Positions 31,286-41,689 of a stretch of DNA of 64,000 bases are shown piece by piece. The notes beneath the pieces were generated by a model. It did no database searches. It was not told where the DNA came from and saw nothing but the letters and a program-made list of their open reading frames with translations. Location of the stretch: the NCBI GenBank assembly GCA_930367215.1, contig OV884059.1:234049803-234113802 (forward strand). The letters run 5' to 3'. Numbering within the stretch: position 1 is the stretch's first letter; every line of letters begins with the position of its first letter. The stretch comes from Pollenia angustigena. Lineage: Eukaryota > Arthropoda > Insecta > Diptera > Polleniidae. Both the position numbers and the translations under genes were made by a program.

Positions 31286-32035
31286 ACATAAAGAGCTCCT
31301 GCCATAGCTTTACAACAACTTGTTTATTTGCGGTTAATCGAACTGTTTATGGTCCTTGACTTTAAAATATGTTTTATAGATTCTAACAACCATTTTATCG
31401 AATTCAAAAGAAAATTTATTTAAGAAAAAAAAAAGTTATAGATTGGTTACAATGATATCCAATCCGACGCAGTTTAAGGAAAAAATTTGAATAACGTATT
31501 TATGTATTTGTCAATATTGAATCATAGAGCAAGGAAAGTTCCTAAGTTAGGCAAATTTTTTAAGAATATCAGCAATTTTTCTATGATAAGTGTATGTTTA
31601 ACGTGATAATAAAAAAAATAGACGGAAATAATATATAAATTCTCTAACGAAATTAAGTTGAAGTGACGATTATTTAAAATATTATTTTAAGGCTTTCTCA
31701 GAACGTAGATTTTTTGATGTCTGTCTGTTGAAATGGGTTTTTCGAAGAGGCCAAATATGATGGGGCCTTGGTTGCTATATATTTCTGTCACATCCGCTCC
31801 ACTAAATTTTTCTATTGAAATTCAGCCAGATCGTTAAATAAATGAGAGAAAAACTACGACTGCCTCTAATTTTTTTTCATAAAATTCTATGTTGTCGATT
31901 TTTTATTCCCATTACCGAAAGTAACAAGTATTTTGTATAAGTTGGGTATTTTATTTTAATGACTTTGTTATTTTAATTTAATTACTGATTTTGCGTTGTT
32001 TACGGACAACAAATACATAAAGCGTGGTTAAATTT
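31286..32035. other. Possible DINE-like fragment at 31690-31840; otherwise nothing seen
   Basis: The words 'gatgtctgtctgttgaaa' and 'attgaaattcagccagatcg' recall the conserved DINE 5' block, but the match is too short to delimit a copy. Confidence 0.35.
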
Positions 32036-32037
32036 TA

Positions 32038-33150
32038 AGGGCCGATGTTGGTTTTGAATAAAACACAAATTATTTAGGAAATTATTGTCATGTTTTCTTA
32101 TTATGATAGTATTGGTATGGTCAAATTATGTATGGAACAAAATACCGGCTAAATGGCAGCCGCGACCTCGGTGGCACACCTCCATCCGATGGTCCAAAGC
32201 TTCGATGACGCTGAGGCATAATTGAGGTTCTATGCCTGTAAATGTGCCGAATTATCTCATCCTTTAGCTCTTGAATTGATGCTGGCTTATCGACGTACAC
32301 CTTTTCTTTCAAATAACCCCAAAGAAAGAAGTATAACGGTGTCCAATCACATGATCTTGGCGGCCAATTGTTATCGCCACAACGTGAGCTTTGAATTTGT
32401 TAGCTTTGTTTCAAGCGGCACCGTCCTGTTAAAACCACATATCGTCCACATCCATATCTTCCAATTCAGGCAACACAAAGTTCCCTATCATCTCACCATA
32501 GCAAACACCATTAACAGTAGCTGCCTAACCGGCATTATTTTGGAAAAATACGGCCCGAAGATGCCGCCATCCCATAAACCGCACCAAACAGGCACTCTTT
32601 GTGGGTGTATTGGTTTTTCGACTGTCACTCTTGGATCAGCATTCGCCCAAATGCGGCAATTCTGCTTAATGACGAATCCACTAAGGTGAAAATGTGCTTC
32701 ATCACTGAAGATGATTTTCTTCGAAAATTGACCATCCACTGTTGCCATTTCTTGCCGCCATTCTGATCATTGTTCATCAACGACGAGCGTGATGAACACC
32801 AGCCGCACTATCACAAACAGCGACAGTATTTTCTGCATTACGAGCTGTACGAGTATGCACTGGTGTTTTTACATCTTCTACTGACCCGGTTTGCTAAAAA
32901 TTTTGCACGATTTTTACGATTGAATGCACATTTGGACGATTTTGGAAATTGACCGAAAAAATCACGAAGTGCTCGATTTGTATTTTGATTTGAACGCCTA
33001 TTTTCATAATAAGCCTTAATAACTTTAACGCGTTGCTCGATTGTGTATCTTTCCATGGTTCAAATTGAGTTAGTCGAAATTGAGAAATGTCCAATGAAAT
33101 GCGGAAAAAAACTTGACGTTTAGGTGTGGTTCACATTCAACATCGGCCTT
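32038..33150 (-). mobile_element. Mariner (DD41D-type) relic, near complete length
   Basis: TA flanks at 32036-32037 and 33151-33152. The ends AGGGCCGATGTTGGT and, inverted, AAGGCCGATGTTGAA differ from those of the 3609-type copies, so this is another subfamily. The minus strand holds the N-terminal frame starting M-E-R-Y-T-I-E-Q-R-V-K-V-I-K-A-Y-Y (33056), the first-Asp region F-S-D-E-A-H-F-H-L-S-G and N-C-R-I-W-A-N (32660-32710), V-W-C-G-L-W-D-G-G-I-F-G-P-Y-F, and the C-terminal P-A-S-I-Q-E-L-K-D-E-I-I-R-H-I (32240). In the second-Asp region the frame is broken. At 1113 bp it is only modestly shorter than a full element. Confidence 0.85.
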
Positions 33151-33153
33151 TAA

Positions 33154-34450
33154 ACATGTACATTAGACTGGTCGCAATTTTTTTTTTAAATTTAATTGTT
33201 TGCGCTGCTTAAAATATGAGGTTTGGTGTAAAAAATCATGATCTAATTTTTCAGGTCAATCCGACGGTGCCTAGCCGTGCCGGGTGGGGCCCAAAGTTTC
33301 CCATATTATAAAAAAAATATATTTTCCATCAGATCTTTAAAGTTATACTAGTTGAAAAGCCGAAAATCATAAATATGGCTTCGTTACGGTCTTCTGCAGT
33401 GATAGAACTTCAAGTGTGCCAAATTTCAGCTTCCTATGTCATCAGATGGCTTTAGAAAGTTGCGGAAATAATAGGACATACATGCAAACATCCTGACATA
33501 CTAAGAAATTATATATTGTATAGATAGATTAACATATGTTCGCGTAACTCAAAAACGCTTTAGTTTATTGAAAAACTAAATAAAACCGGAATTCCGCAAT
33601 AAAAATTACTTTAAGAAAGTTAAAACTTTTTTCTTTATGTTGGCTTTGGTTTTCGAGATATACCGTTATTTCGAATATTAAGGAGGTTGCACAACATAAA
33701 ATTTTAATTAATTTAAGAATTTTACTAAACCGCCACATCTTTTGTGAATACATAAAATCAAAAGTTGTTTACAGATTTTAATCATTTAAAGCTTGTTGTG
33801 TTTGCAATGTTGTTTTTTATATGTCTGCCTAAAATTGGAAGCATAGCTGCATTTTTCAATTTTTTATGAATTTTTAAACACAAAAATTCCGAAATTTTAA
33901 TTAAAAAATTATTTTTTTTTCCAGAAAAAAAATTATGTTTCTAAAACGACTGCGCATATAAGAAAAACGTTTTACCTCTCTTAAAGTAAATTTTATTGCG
34001 TAATTTCGTTTTTTTAGTTTTTCAATTAGCTAAAGCGTTTTTGAGTTGCGCGAACATATGTTAATCTATCTATACAATATATAATTTCTTAGTATGTCAG
34101 GATGTTTGCATGTATGTCCTATTCTTTCCGCAACTTTCTGAAGCCATCTGATGACATAGGAAGCTGAAATTTGGCACACTTGAAGTACTTTCTCTGCGAA
34201 AGATCGTAACGAAGCCATATTTTTGATTTTCGGCTTTTCAACTAGTATAACTATAAAGATCTGATAGAAAAGATGTTTTTTCTATAATATGAGGAACTTT
34301 GGGCCCCACCCGGCACGGCTAGGCACCGTCGGATTGACCTGAAAAATTAGATCATGATTTCTTACACCAAACCTCATATTTTAAGCAGCGCAAACAATTA
34401 AATTTAAAAAAAAAATCCCATACAAGATGCGACAAGTCTAATGTACATGT
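33154..34450. mobile_element. Foldback element with arms of about 450 bp
   Basis: The ends ACATGTACATTAGACT and AGTCTAATGTACATGT are inverted. The arms stay complementary far inward: 'cctagccgtgccgggtgggg', 'gcttcctatgtcatcagatg', 'catatgttcgcg', 'gtatagatagatta' all recur inverted, with about 90 percent identity. The loop (about 33620-33980) contains sequence shared with the SINE-like repeat at 4869. No coding capacity. It begins two bases after the TA of the mariner at 32038. Confidence 0.92.
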
Positions 34451-35035
34451 ACATCGAAGTAGATTTAACGATGTCCGTCTGTTTTTCTATTATTTTATCT
34501 AGAGACAAGATAAAGTTTTCAAACTAGGTACAAGCATCATGTTTTTTAACGCACGATATTTAATAACATGTGGGCGGGATTGGTAAAGTGGATCTGTAAA
34601 TCTAGAGAACGGCATGAGCCAAACCCTCTGGACTAGGTACCAGCGTCTTGGTTATCATTAGACAACATTCGACAAATAGAGCGGTGCACACAATTGGAGA
34701 ACGGTAAGGGAAAAATTATCCAAGTTTGCTACATATTATCAATATACAACCTCTCTAAAAGTATGGGCGGAATTTTAGAAGTGGGCGTGGCAGCTTCCAT
34801 TCACTGACGTTATAGGTTTCTGCATATCTAGAGAACAGTATGGGCAAAAGTTTCAAAATGGGATACAAGCATCTTTGTTAACACAACATAACATTTGACA
34901 AACTCTGGGCGGGATTGAAAAATTAGGCATGCAACAAAATTGATTGAGCTATATTTTAAGAACAGTATTTATAACTTTCTGTTCTTATGGCGCCCTGGTG
35001 AAGGTTATATAAGATTCGGCATAGCTGAATATAGC

Positions 35036-36226
35036 CGTATCCAGCACGAAGGCAAACTGAGCAGAAAGATTAATGTTGGTACAGGAGTGCGGCAAGGTTG
35101 TATGATGTCACCACTTTTATTTAACATTGTGTTGGATATTGTTATGAACCATGCTATGTGGGGCAATAGCGGTATTGGTTGGGGACTTTTAGATCGGTTA
35201 CATGATCTTGAATATGCTGATGACATTTGCCTTCTCTCCCACCGATACTCCGATATGAAGATGCAACTGCAACGTCTTGTGGAGCTGGCCAAAAACTCTG
35301 GTCTTAAGATAAATATTGGCAAAACTTAGGTGATGCGAATAAACACGGAAAACTCCAACACCTTTACAATTAATAATGTGCCGCTGGAGGAGGTTAATTT
35401 GTTTTGTTACCTCGGAGCTGTCACATCAGGCGGTTCGGGTGCAGATATTGCCAATCGAATAAAAAAGGCGACTCAAGCCTTTGGACAACTTAATAATATA
35501 TGGAACTTTTCTACTCTCTCTCGCCGTGTGAAATTAAAAATCTTCAACTCCAATGTCCGTTCTACATTATTATACGGATGCGAAACGTGGAATGCGGCCC
35601 CTCGTGATATGCATTCCCTGCAAGTTTTCATAAACAAATGCCTTAGAAGAATCCTACGAGCCTTTTGGTCACAATACATATCAAACAACAGACTATGGCA
35701 TCAAACGAATCAATCCCCCATAACTATTGAAATACAAAGGCGAAAATGGAACTGGATTGGACACACCATACGCAAGATATTGCAAGAACAGCGATCGAGT
35801 GGAATCCTCAAGGCAGCCGTAGAAGAGGTCGACCAGCTCATACATGGCGAAGACAAATTGAAACCGAAGCGTCAAATATACAAACAAGCTGGAACAAAGT
35901 AAAAAAAAATCGCTATGAACAGATCAAGGGGCAAATTCTGGCAGTCGTGATCGAATACTTTTTCGATTCGAAAGCAATTTTATTTTAGTCGATACTGAAC
36001 GTATCGTAATTATTTTTTCAGTGTTATGAACACTCAAATAAATGGTTTACAGCACTTAAGAAATCATTTCGATCCGTTCAGTATGAACAGAAAGAATTAG
36101 AACTAAAATTGCTTTCGAATCGAAAAAGTATTCGATCACGACTGCCATAATTTGCCCCCAAGTTGGAAAGATTTTGTTGAGGCCCTATGCTCCTTATAGG
36201 AACGACGGGAACATATATATAAATAT
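35036..36226 (+). pseudogene. RTE-type LINE, 5'-truncated reverse transcriptase pseudogene
   Basis: Flanked by ATAGCTGAATATAGC (35021-35035) and ATAGCTGAATAAAGC (36227-36241), a 15-bp target duplication with one difference. The plus-strand frame starts in RT: T-G-V-R-Q-G-C-M-M-S-P-L-L-F-N-I-V, then the intact catalytic box E-Y-A-D-D-I-C-L-L-S near 35213, L-K-I-N-I-G-K-T followed by a stop at 35327 and V-M-R-I-N, then L-L-Y-G-C-E-T-W and W-N-W-I-G-H-T near 35750. A frameshift follows; the next frame gives A-I-E-W-N-P-Q-G-S-R-R-R-G-R-P. After a 231-bp MITE the end reads S-W-K-D-F-V-E-A-L-C-S-L stop (36160-36198), then a short AT microsatellite tail as is usual for RTE. Confidence 0.9.
35928..36158. 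mobile_element. 231-bp MITE in the RTE pseudogene, CAA target duplication
   Basis: The ends GGGGCAAATTCTGGCAGTCG and, inverted, GGGGCAAATTATGGCAGTCG continue as TGATCGAATACTTTTTCGAT on both sides. CAA flanks it on both sides (35925-35927, 36159-36161). Removal of the element with one CAA gives an in-frame join N-R-S-S-W-K-D-F in the RTE reading frame, which supports the edges. Confidence 0.95.
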
Positions 36227-36256
36227 ATAGCTGAATAAAGCTCTCTTACTTGTTCA

Positions 36257-36389
36257 TACTTTTTCTTCTGGGTACTGTATTTGATTAGTTTTTAGATTCA
36301 AATATGAGTGATTTAATTAATATGTATGTTTTTTCGACCTTTTTGTTTTAACTTCAAAAAGTAAACGAATAATCAAGCTCAAGGCCTTA
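36257..36389. other. Spacer
   Basis: AT-rich sequence between the DINE end and the Penelope-like element; nothing recognised. Confidence 0.4.
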
Positions 36390-36655
36390 GTTTTTAATAA
36401 ATTTTATTTATTTATTTTACTACTCAATATTTCGTAACCCTACGGGAAACATCTTCAGGATCTTAAATAAATAAAGAAAATACAAAAAATTAACACAAAA
36501 CTTCTCACTACGTAAAAGACTGTAACAAAACAAAATTGCAAACATAAAGAGAATATAGCAACAACATAAACTCACAAAAAACAAGAAATTTGTATTAAAA
36601 AGAGTAACAATAGATGTTCATTGAACGACTGCCCGCTAATCCGATCTTTATTGTA

Positions 36656-37240
36656 CTAATTATTAGTTTTGTTGATGATGTGTTGAAAGCTGCTTGCACA
36701 ATTGTTTTCCACATCTTTTTTAAAATTCATCCTATGCTCTTTTTTTGTTTTTATAATGTGTAGCATTTCCAATGTGAGTCTTCTCTTATATTTGTCTTCT
36801 GTGTGTAGGATGTCAATATCAACTAAATTTGGCAAGTGTTCTCTCTCCACACAATGGGCCAGTAGTGCAGTTTTTTGTGAAGCCAAATTATTTTTACATT
36901 TCAGATCTGATTTGTGTCCAGATATTCGGGTTTTTAATTTGTTCTTGGTTGTTCCGACGTATACTTTTTCGCATTTTTCCTTTTCGTTGCCGTTGCATTT
37001 TATTTTATATATTACATTGGATTTTTCCATTTTGTCAATTTTTGTTTTTGTGTTAGAGTAAAGTTGTTTAAGTGTATTCCTGGTCGTTGATGCTATTTTA
37101 TACTTTTCTTTATTATATATTCCGGAGTTCTGAATTCTCTCTGATATTTTGGGAACATAAGTTAATGACTTGTAAATCTTAGGTATCTCTTCTCTTCTTT
37201 TTTCTTTTTGATTTTTATTGTCTTTAATCAGTTTTTCTAC
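36656..37240 (-). pseudogene. Penelope linker and GIY-YIG endonuclease
   Basis: After the frameshift the minus-strand frame continues through a lysine-rich linker (E-E-I-P-K-I-Y-K-S-L-T-Y-V-P near 37180) into the endonuclease: V-I-Y-K-I-K-C, C-E-K-V-Y-V-G-T-T (the GIY-YIG equivalent), L-K-T-R-I-S-G-H (catalytic Arg) and L-T-L-E-M-L-H-I (catalytic Glu), ending at a stop at 36656. The cysteine pair K-C and K-C fits the zinc-finger-like insert of Penelope endonucleases. The frame from 37030 is open, so the endonuclease part looks intact even though the RT is not. Confidence 0.9.
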
Positions 37241-37244
37241 AATT

Positions 37245-38088
37245 TTATTTGGAAAAGCGTTTTTCCGTAATAACTCCCTTATTTTTACCAGATTTTTCTT
37301 TATGAAACTGTATATCGCTTATGGTAAGTACCCTTTTTATGAAGTTTCTCGCGGTATTTATTATAATATTTTTAGGCTGACATGAATAAAAGTTTACTAT
37401 CCTTCCCGAAGATGTTGGTTTTTGGTACCAATCCGTCTTAATCGTGTTACCTCTTTTTACAACAATGGTGTCAAGATATGGTAATCGTCCGTTTTTCTCC
37501 TCCTCTATTGTGAATTTTATTCTATTATGAAAGCTGTTTAACTTATTGAGCGTTTCCTCTATTGCACATTCGTTTACAATCCCAAAAAGGTCGCCAACAT
37601 ACTTCGTTAATAGCCTTGGTTTTTTCTCCATAGTCTCAATACTTTTTCGTAATAATTCCTCCATAACTATATCCGCTACTATGGGAGATGCTGGTGATCC
37701 CATTGGCAAACCTCTGCATTGTGCGTATACTTTATCCCCATACTTAAAGTATCTGTTATCCTGTATACAGAATTTTAATATCTTTACGAATAATTGTTTC
37801 GACATTGTGTGTTGTTGAATCTCGTCCCATTTACCTGTTATCAAATCGATTGCATATTCCACTGGAATACTAGGGAATAAAGATATTACGTCAAATGATA
37901 CCATCCTTTCGTCGTCACATATTGCACTGTTGTTGATCTTATTTCTAAATTGTACTGCGTCTTTTACATTAAACTCCGAGTTTTCTGTAATTTTCTTTAA
38001 TATATTGGTCAAAAACTTGCATAGACCGCTAGATGGGGAATTCACCGAAGAGCATATTGGTCTAAGAGGTAGTCCTTCTTTAGTGTGA
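37245..38088 (-). pseudogene. Penelope reverse transcriptase with altered catalytic box
   Basis: The frame on the minus strand reads E-G-L-P-L-R-P-I-C-S-S-V-N-S-P near 38075, then M-V-S-F-D-V-I-S-L-F-P-S-I-P (motif A, catalytic Asp present), G-L-P-M-G-S-P-A-S-P-I-V-A-D-I-V (motif B), and L-L-T-K-Y-V-G-D-L-F-G-I-V near 37590, where the usual Y-V-D-D is Y-V-G-D. Then L-P-Y-L-D-T-I-V. The first catalytic-box Asp replaced by Gly should abolish polymerase activity. Near 37290 a frameshift moves the reading to L-R-K-N-A-F-P-N-K-I-V. The protein would act by target-primed reverse transcription. Confidence 0.92.
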
Positions 38089-38496
38089 TTTATTTAAAAT
38101 TCAAAAAAGGTGAGAGCAATACGATTGTTAAATTCTCTTGGGTATTAATTTTTTGACATTTCATAACAAATTTTTTTCATGCTTTTATACATTTTGATTC
38201 TGTTTGAATTTTTTGCATGTACTTTATGACACTAATCAGTATTATAGTGTAAAAGGGCTTTTATTATTATGAAAAATATAAAATGAAACAAAACAATGTT
38301 ATGGAATTATTATAAATAGAAAAGTTCGAAACACAAGAGAAAATGAAAAAAAAACAAAAAACCTTTCATAATCCTTTAATAATCCAAAGTGCCTTATAAC
38401 GGTAAACAATGGTAACACAGGCATCATTAGCAGCAGTTAGTTGTATCAAATTGACTGTTAAATTCCATTGTCACTGCAATTACTAACACATTTTAT

Positions 38497-38527
<31 letters not shown>

Positions 38528-39459
38528 TCTTGCCTGAATCCATTTGTATATTTTCTATGCAAACATGAGCTGTGTAAACATTTTTGACACAAGTATCCTG
38601 TTCTGCACAAACAACAACATATTTAAGACAGATTTTTCCTATTTCTTTCCTACGCAAATCTTCTTCCTTTATTTCCATTTGCTGATACAGGTACATAAAG
38701 TAAGGAAAAACAGCAGGGGAATTTTCCGTTGAAATTCTAATGGTTCAATGTCTATTAAGTTTAAGAGAACAAAGGAATATGAAAATGATGTTAATATCTT
38801 TATGTTTACTCGTTTACACGAAAACAGGCAAACAAATCATAATGTATATTATGTACTTTATTATATGAGAATACACGTTTATTTGTAATAAACAGATTTT
38901 GCTATTCCTGAGTCTTGCCGAGTCTTGAATGTGTAAAAGCATATTTTCTTATAAATTCTTATATTAATTTATTTTATTGTGATGTGTTTGCAGTCATTTA
39001 AATTTGAAAACGTTTATTATGTTGTAAAACTTAAATGTTTTTTTTTTTAATTTAAATAAAAAAAATAAAAAATGTTTGTTGTCTATTAAATAATACCACC
39101 ACTTCTACTTCTTAAAGCGTCATGGAATTTTTATTACTTTTTAAAGTTTATTAATATTGCACAATAGGGGATGTAAACAGGGAAATAATCTGCGGTATTA
39201 AATTGTGCGGCAAATTGTTTACAGAAAAGAATCGCCATACAATTCTACTGAAGACATCATTTTTTTAGCTCAGAAGTATATTTAGTATATTTTTTTTGAC
39301 TTAAACCAAACGCCTTTTAAAAAAATTCCAAAACTTTAGGGGCCCATATTTCGGGAGCCCTAGCTAACTTTTCAAAACCCTTTGGCAGAATGGCTCTACT
39401 AGTAGACTACTTTCATTTCGCGTTGCAAGTGTTGAGGCTGGCGGCGATGACCCGAATTT
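38089..39459. other. 1.4 kb AT-rich sequence; (CTGT)n microsatellite at 38500-38525
   Basis: Nothing recognised except a short CTGT array. Short frames on both strands overlap the microsatellite and have no motif. Confidence 0.45.
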
Positions 39460-39528
39460 TGTTGCACAGTGTAATAAGAGGTAGAGAAAAAGAAAAGTGA
39501 AAAAAAGAAATAAGAGGTGGATAGAATT

Positions 39529-39611
39529 AAGAAAGTTATTAGGTATCTCGTAGAATTATATCCCTCTCTAAGAAAGTTAGTAGGTACCTCGTAGAACTAT
39601 TACCCTCTCTA
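39529..39611. repeat. Two tandem 42-bp units in the LINE 3' region
   Basis: AAGAAAGTTATTAGGTATCT followed by 'cgtagaattatatccctctct' is repeated with few changes as AAGAAAGTTAGTAGGTACCT and 'cgtagaactattaccctctct'. Confidence 0.9.
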
Positions 39612-39904
39612 CAGTCCCCTCAACAGAAACAACCGCACAACTGGATTACATCCAGCGAAGCACCCCAGTTCGTCGTGAAATCTATTTCATAGCCATTTCT
39701 GTCTGAGACCCTGCATCCTAGGAGAGTGGCACAGTACATGCTCCTCAGAATCATCGCACAATCTGCAGAAGTCCGGTATGGTATTGTCCCATTTGCCCGT
39801 AAAAGCCCTAACAGGACAATGACCCGTCAAGAACCCTTTAAGTGTCCTAAGACCACCCCTTTCCCATCCTGGTAGAACCCTGATTGTCCCCGCGTCCAAA
39901 CCGA

Positions 39905-41149
39905 GGCTGTAGGATATATCGCCCAAAGAAAAATGGCCCAAAAAAAAATGAAAAATCGCCCAAATGAAGAATCGCCCAAAAGAACATGAAAAATGACCCA
40001 AAAAGTTATATATGAAATTTTGCCCAAAAGAAACGAAAAAGAGCCCAAAATAAAAATGAAAAATTACCCAAAAAGAAAAAACTAATTTTTTCCAAAAAAA
40101 AAACTAAAAATTATCCAATTTGCAAAACAGTGTTTATTATTCATATAAATTTAGTAACTTACAAATATAAGAGAAAAACATGTTTTATTATGGTCACAAC
40201 CAACAAAACTATTTTTAAAGAAACTTATTTTACCATAATGTGGTTGTCGATGACAATGATTTGGTCAAATTAAACATAATATGGTGAACATATTTTTAAA
40301 AATGGTTTTGTTGTTTTTTCTCTGGGTGCATATATTAAACATATAACGAAAACGCTTTTGGGCGCAATGATTTTCTCCCCTATGGTGTAACAAAGACCGG
40401 CTTCGCTAACTAAAGCTTCTCTGCGCAGACGGCCTTTGGGCGGACGCAAGGATTTTTTCCTTTATGGTATAGCAAGTACCGGTTTCGCTAAGTAAAGCTT
40501 CTAAAATCTTCCTTGTTTCCGAACGAAGGCCGACTTCGCAGAGAAGCTTTAGTTATCGAAGCCAGTATTTGTTTTACCATAGAGGAGAAAATCCTTGAGC
40601 CTGGCCGAAGGCCGGCTGGGCAGAGAAGCTTTAGTAAGCGAAGCCGGTTTTTGTTATACCATAGAGGAGAAAATCCTTTCCCACGGCCGAAGGGCGGCTG
40701 TGCAGAGAAGCTTTAGTTAGCGAAGCCGGTACTTGTTTTTATCAAAGAGGAGAAAATCCTTGCGCCCGGCCATAGGCCGGCTATGCTTTCAAGTTTGTAA
40801 GCTATGCTTTCGAGTTTGTCCACGGACACTATGACACTGGACGTTATGACATGCCACCTTTTTGCAATATGTCCCGTTATTTTTATAAATAACATTTAGG
40901 AATTCGTCGTGTAGTAATATGCCCGAAAAAATGGGCTATCTTTCATATAATATTTTTGGGTGATTTTTCATAATGAAAAATCACCAAATTTAAAAAACGA
41001 AAAATCACCCAATAGTAACGAAAAATAGCCCAACAATTTTGGGTCACTTTTCATATGAATTTGAGCCCAATTTTACATGGAATATTTTTTGGCGATTTTT
41101 CATTTATTTTTTTGGGCCATTTTTCTTTGGGCGATTTTTCCTACAGCCC
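39905..41149. mobile_element. Foldback element, GGGCTGTAGGA family, with 8-bp target duplication
   Basis: Flanks CAAACCGA at 39897-39904 and 41150-41157 are identical. The ends GGCTGTAGGA and TCCTACAGCCC are inverted. Both arms are made of permuted words around TCGCCCAAA, GAAAAATGGCCCAAA and TGACCCAAAAAG. Next inside on the left is an AGAGAAAAACAT-type palindrome (about 40168-40330), then an inverted satellite array (40368-40790), then words of the GTGTCATAATGTCC kind. The 8-bp duplication suggests hAT-type mobilisation. Confidence 0.88.
40368..40790. repeat. Inverted array of 82-bp satellite units (locus 2)
   Basis: Two units in minus orientation on the left, three in plus orientation on the right, with the centre 'aagcttctaaaatcttcc' and 'gtttccgaacgaaggccg'. 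Units share 'gaagctttagttagcgaagc' and 'gaggagaaaatccttgcgcc' with the loci at 6375 and 45774. Confidence 0.9.
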
Positions 41150-41689
41150 CAAACCGAGCCATAGTGCCCTAAACACCCTGCAATCCGTTCTATCCTTCCA
41201 GGACCGGTCAACGTCATCACGGAATCTTTCCCGTATCACCCCATAGTAGTAACAAAGGGGGGCTTTATCCCTCGGTCCCTTACCAATAAGTCCAGATTCG
41301 AACCCCCTATCGCGAGTTCTTCCGTCTCCTCATTTTCGTCGAGGTACCCAACACAGCCTTACATTGAATACCTACAGGCACGATCGCACCGTATAATTTG
41401 TCAATGCCCTAAGCGCTGCCTGACTATTGACGTAAATTATCACCACAGATCACTTCCGTCGCCCTCCAGATCGCTTGGATCTTAGCCTGGAAGAAATTGC
41501 ACTCATCGGGGAATCTGAATGACTTTTTCACTTCGGTGTCCGTGATATTTACACCGGCACCGTTCTATTAAAATATCACAACATTTTACACTTCGAGTGA
41601 TTATAGGCAACATTGGAATTTGTTTCATGTATTTACTGTAATACATTTTTGTCAGAATAGAAATCGACATAAGATTTTGTGCTTTCTAC

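Larger units (their letters stand above)
34451..36256 (+). mobile_element. DINE-1/Helentron-like element, 5'-truncated and split by an RTE insertion
   Basis: The left part starts with 'gatttaacgatgtccgtctg' and has 'gtgggcgggattgg' and 'gtgggcgtggcag' segments. It reaches the 3' hairpin region at 35011-35035, ATTCGGC-ata-GCTGAAT then ATAGC. The remaining end, 'gctctcttacttgttc', appears at 36239-36256 after the RTE insertion. The 5' end is lost at the foldback element. Confidence 0.75.
36390..38088 (-). mobile_element. Penelope-like retroelement, 5'-truncated
   Basis: Carries an RT and a GIY-YIG endonuclease in the order typical of Penelope-like elements, with an AT-rich 3' region. That region contains 'cctgaagatgtttcccgtag' and 'gggttacgaaatattg' (minus strand), the kind of sequence found in Penelope terminal regions. 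The upstream part is lost at about 38088, before the start of the RT domain. No target duplication identified. Confidence 0.9.
39460..41570 (-). pseudogene. R1/LOA-like LINE relic (RNase H and C-terminus) split by a foldback element
   Basis: The minus strand from about 41545 reads T-E-V-K-K-S-F-R-F-P-D-E-C-N-F-F-Q-A-K-I-Q-A-I (RNase H start with the E-x-x-A-I pattern altered), then stops. From about 39890 it reads L-K-G-F-L-T-G-H-C-P-V-R, then C-R-L-C-D-D-S-E-E-H-V-L-C-H-S-P, the conserved zinc-type tail that follows RNase H in R1/I-group elements. The sequence is GC-richer than its surroundings. A 3' UTR-like region with a 42-bp tandem pair lies at 39529-39611. A 1245-bp element (39905-41149) interrupts it between the two blocks. 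Confidence 0.75.

Noticed and set aside
34940..35035. N-terminal extension of the RT frame before 35036
   Set aside because: This part is the DINE 3' end including its hairpin, brought into frame by chance; the target duplication places the RTE start at 35036.
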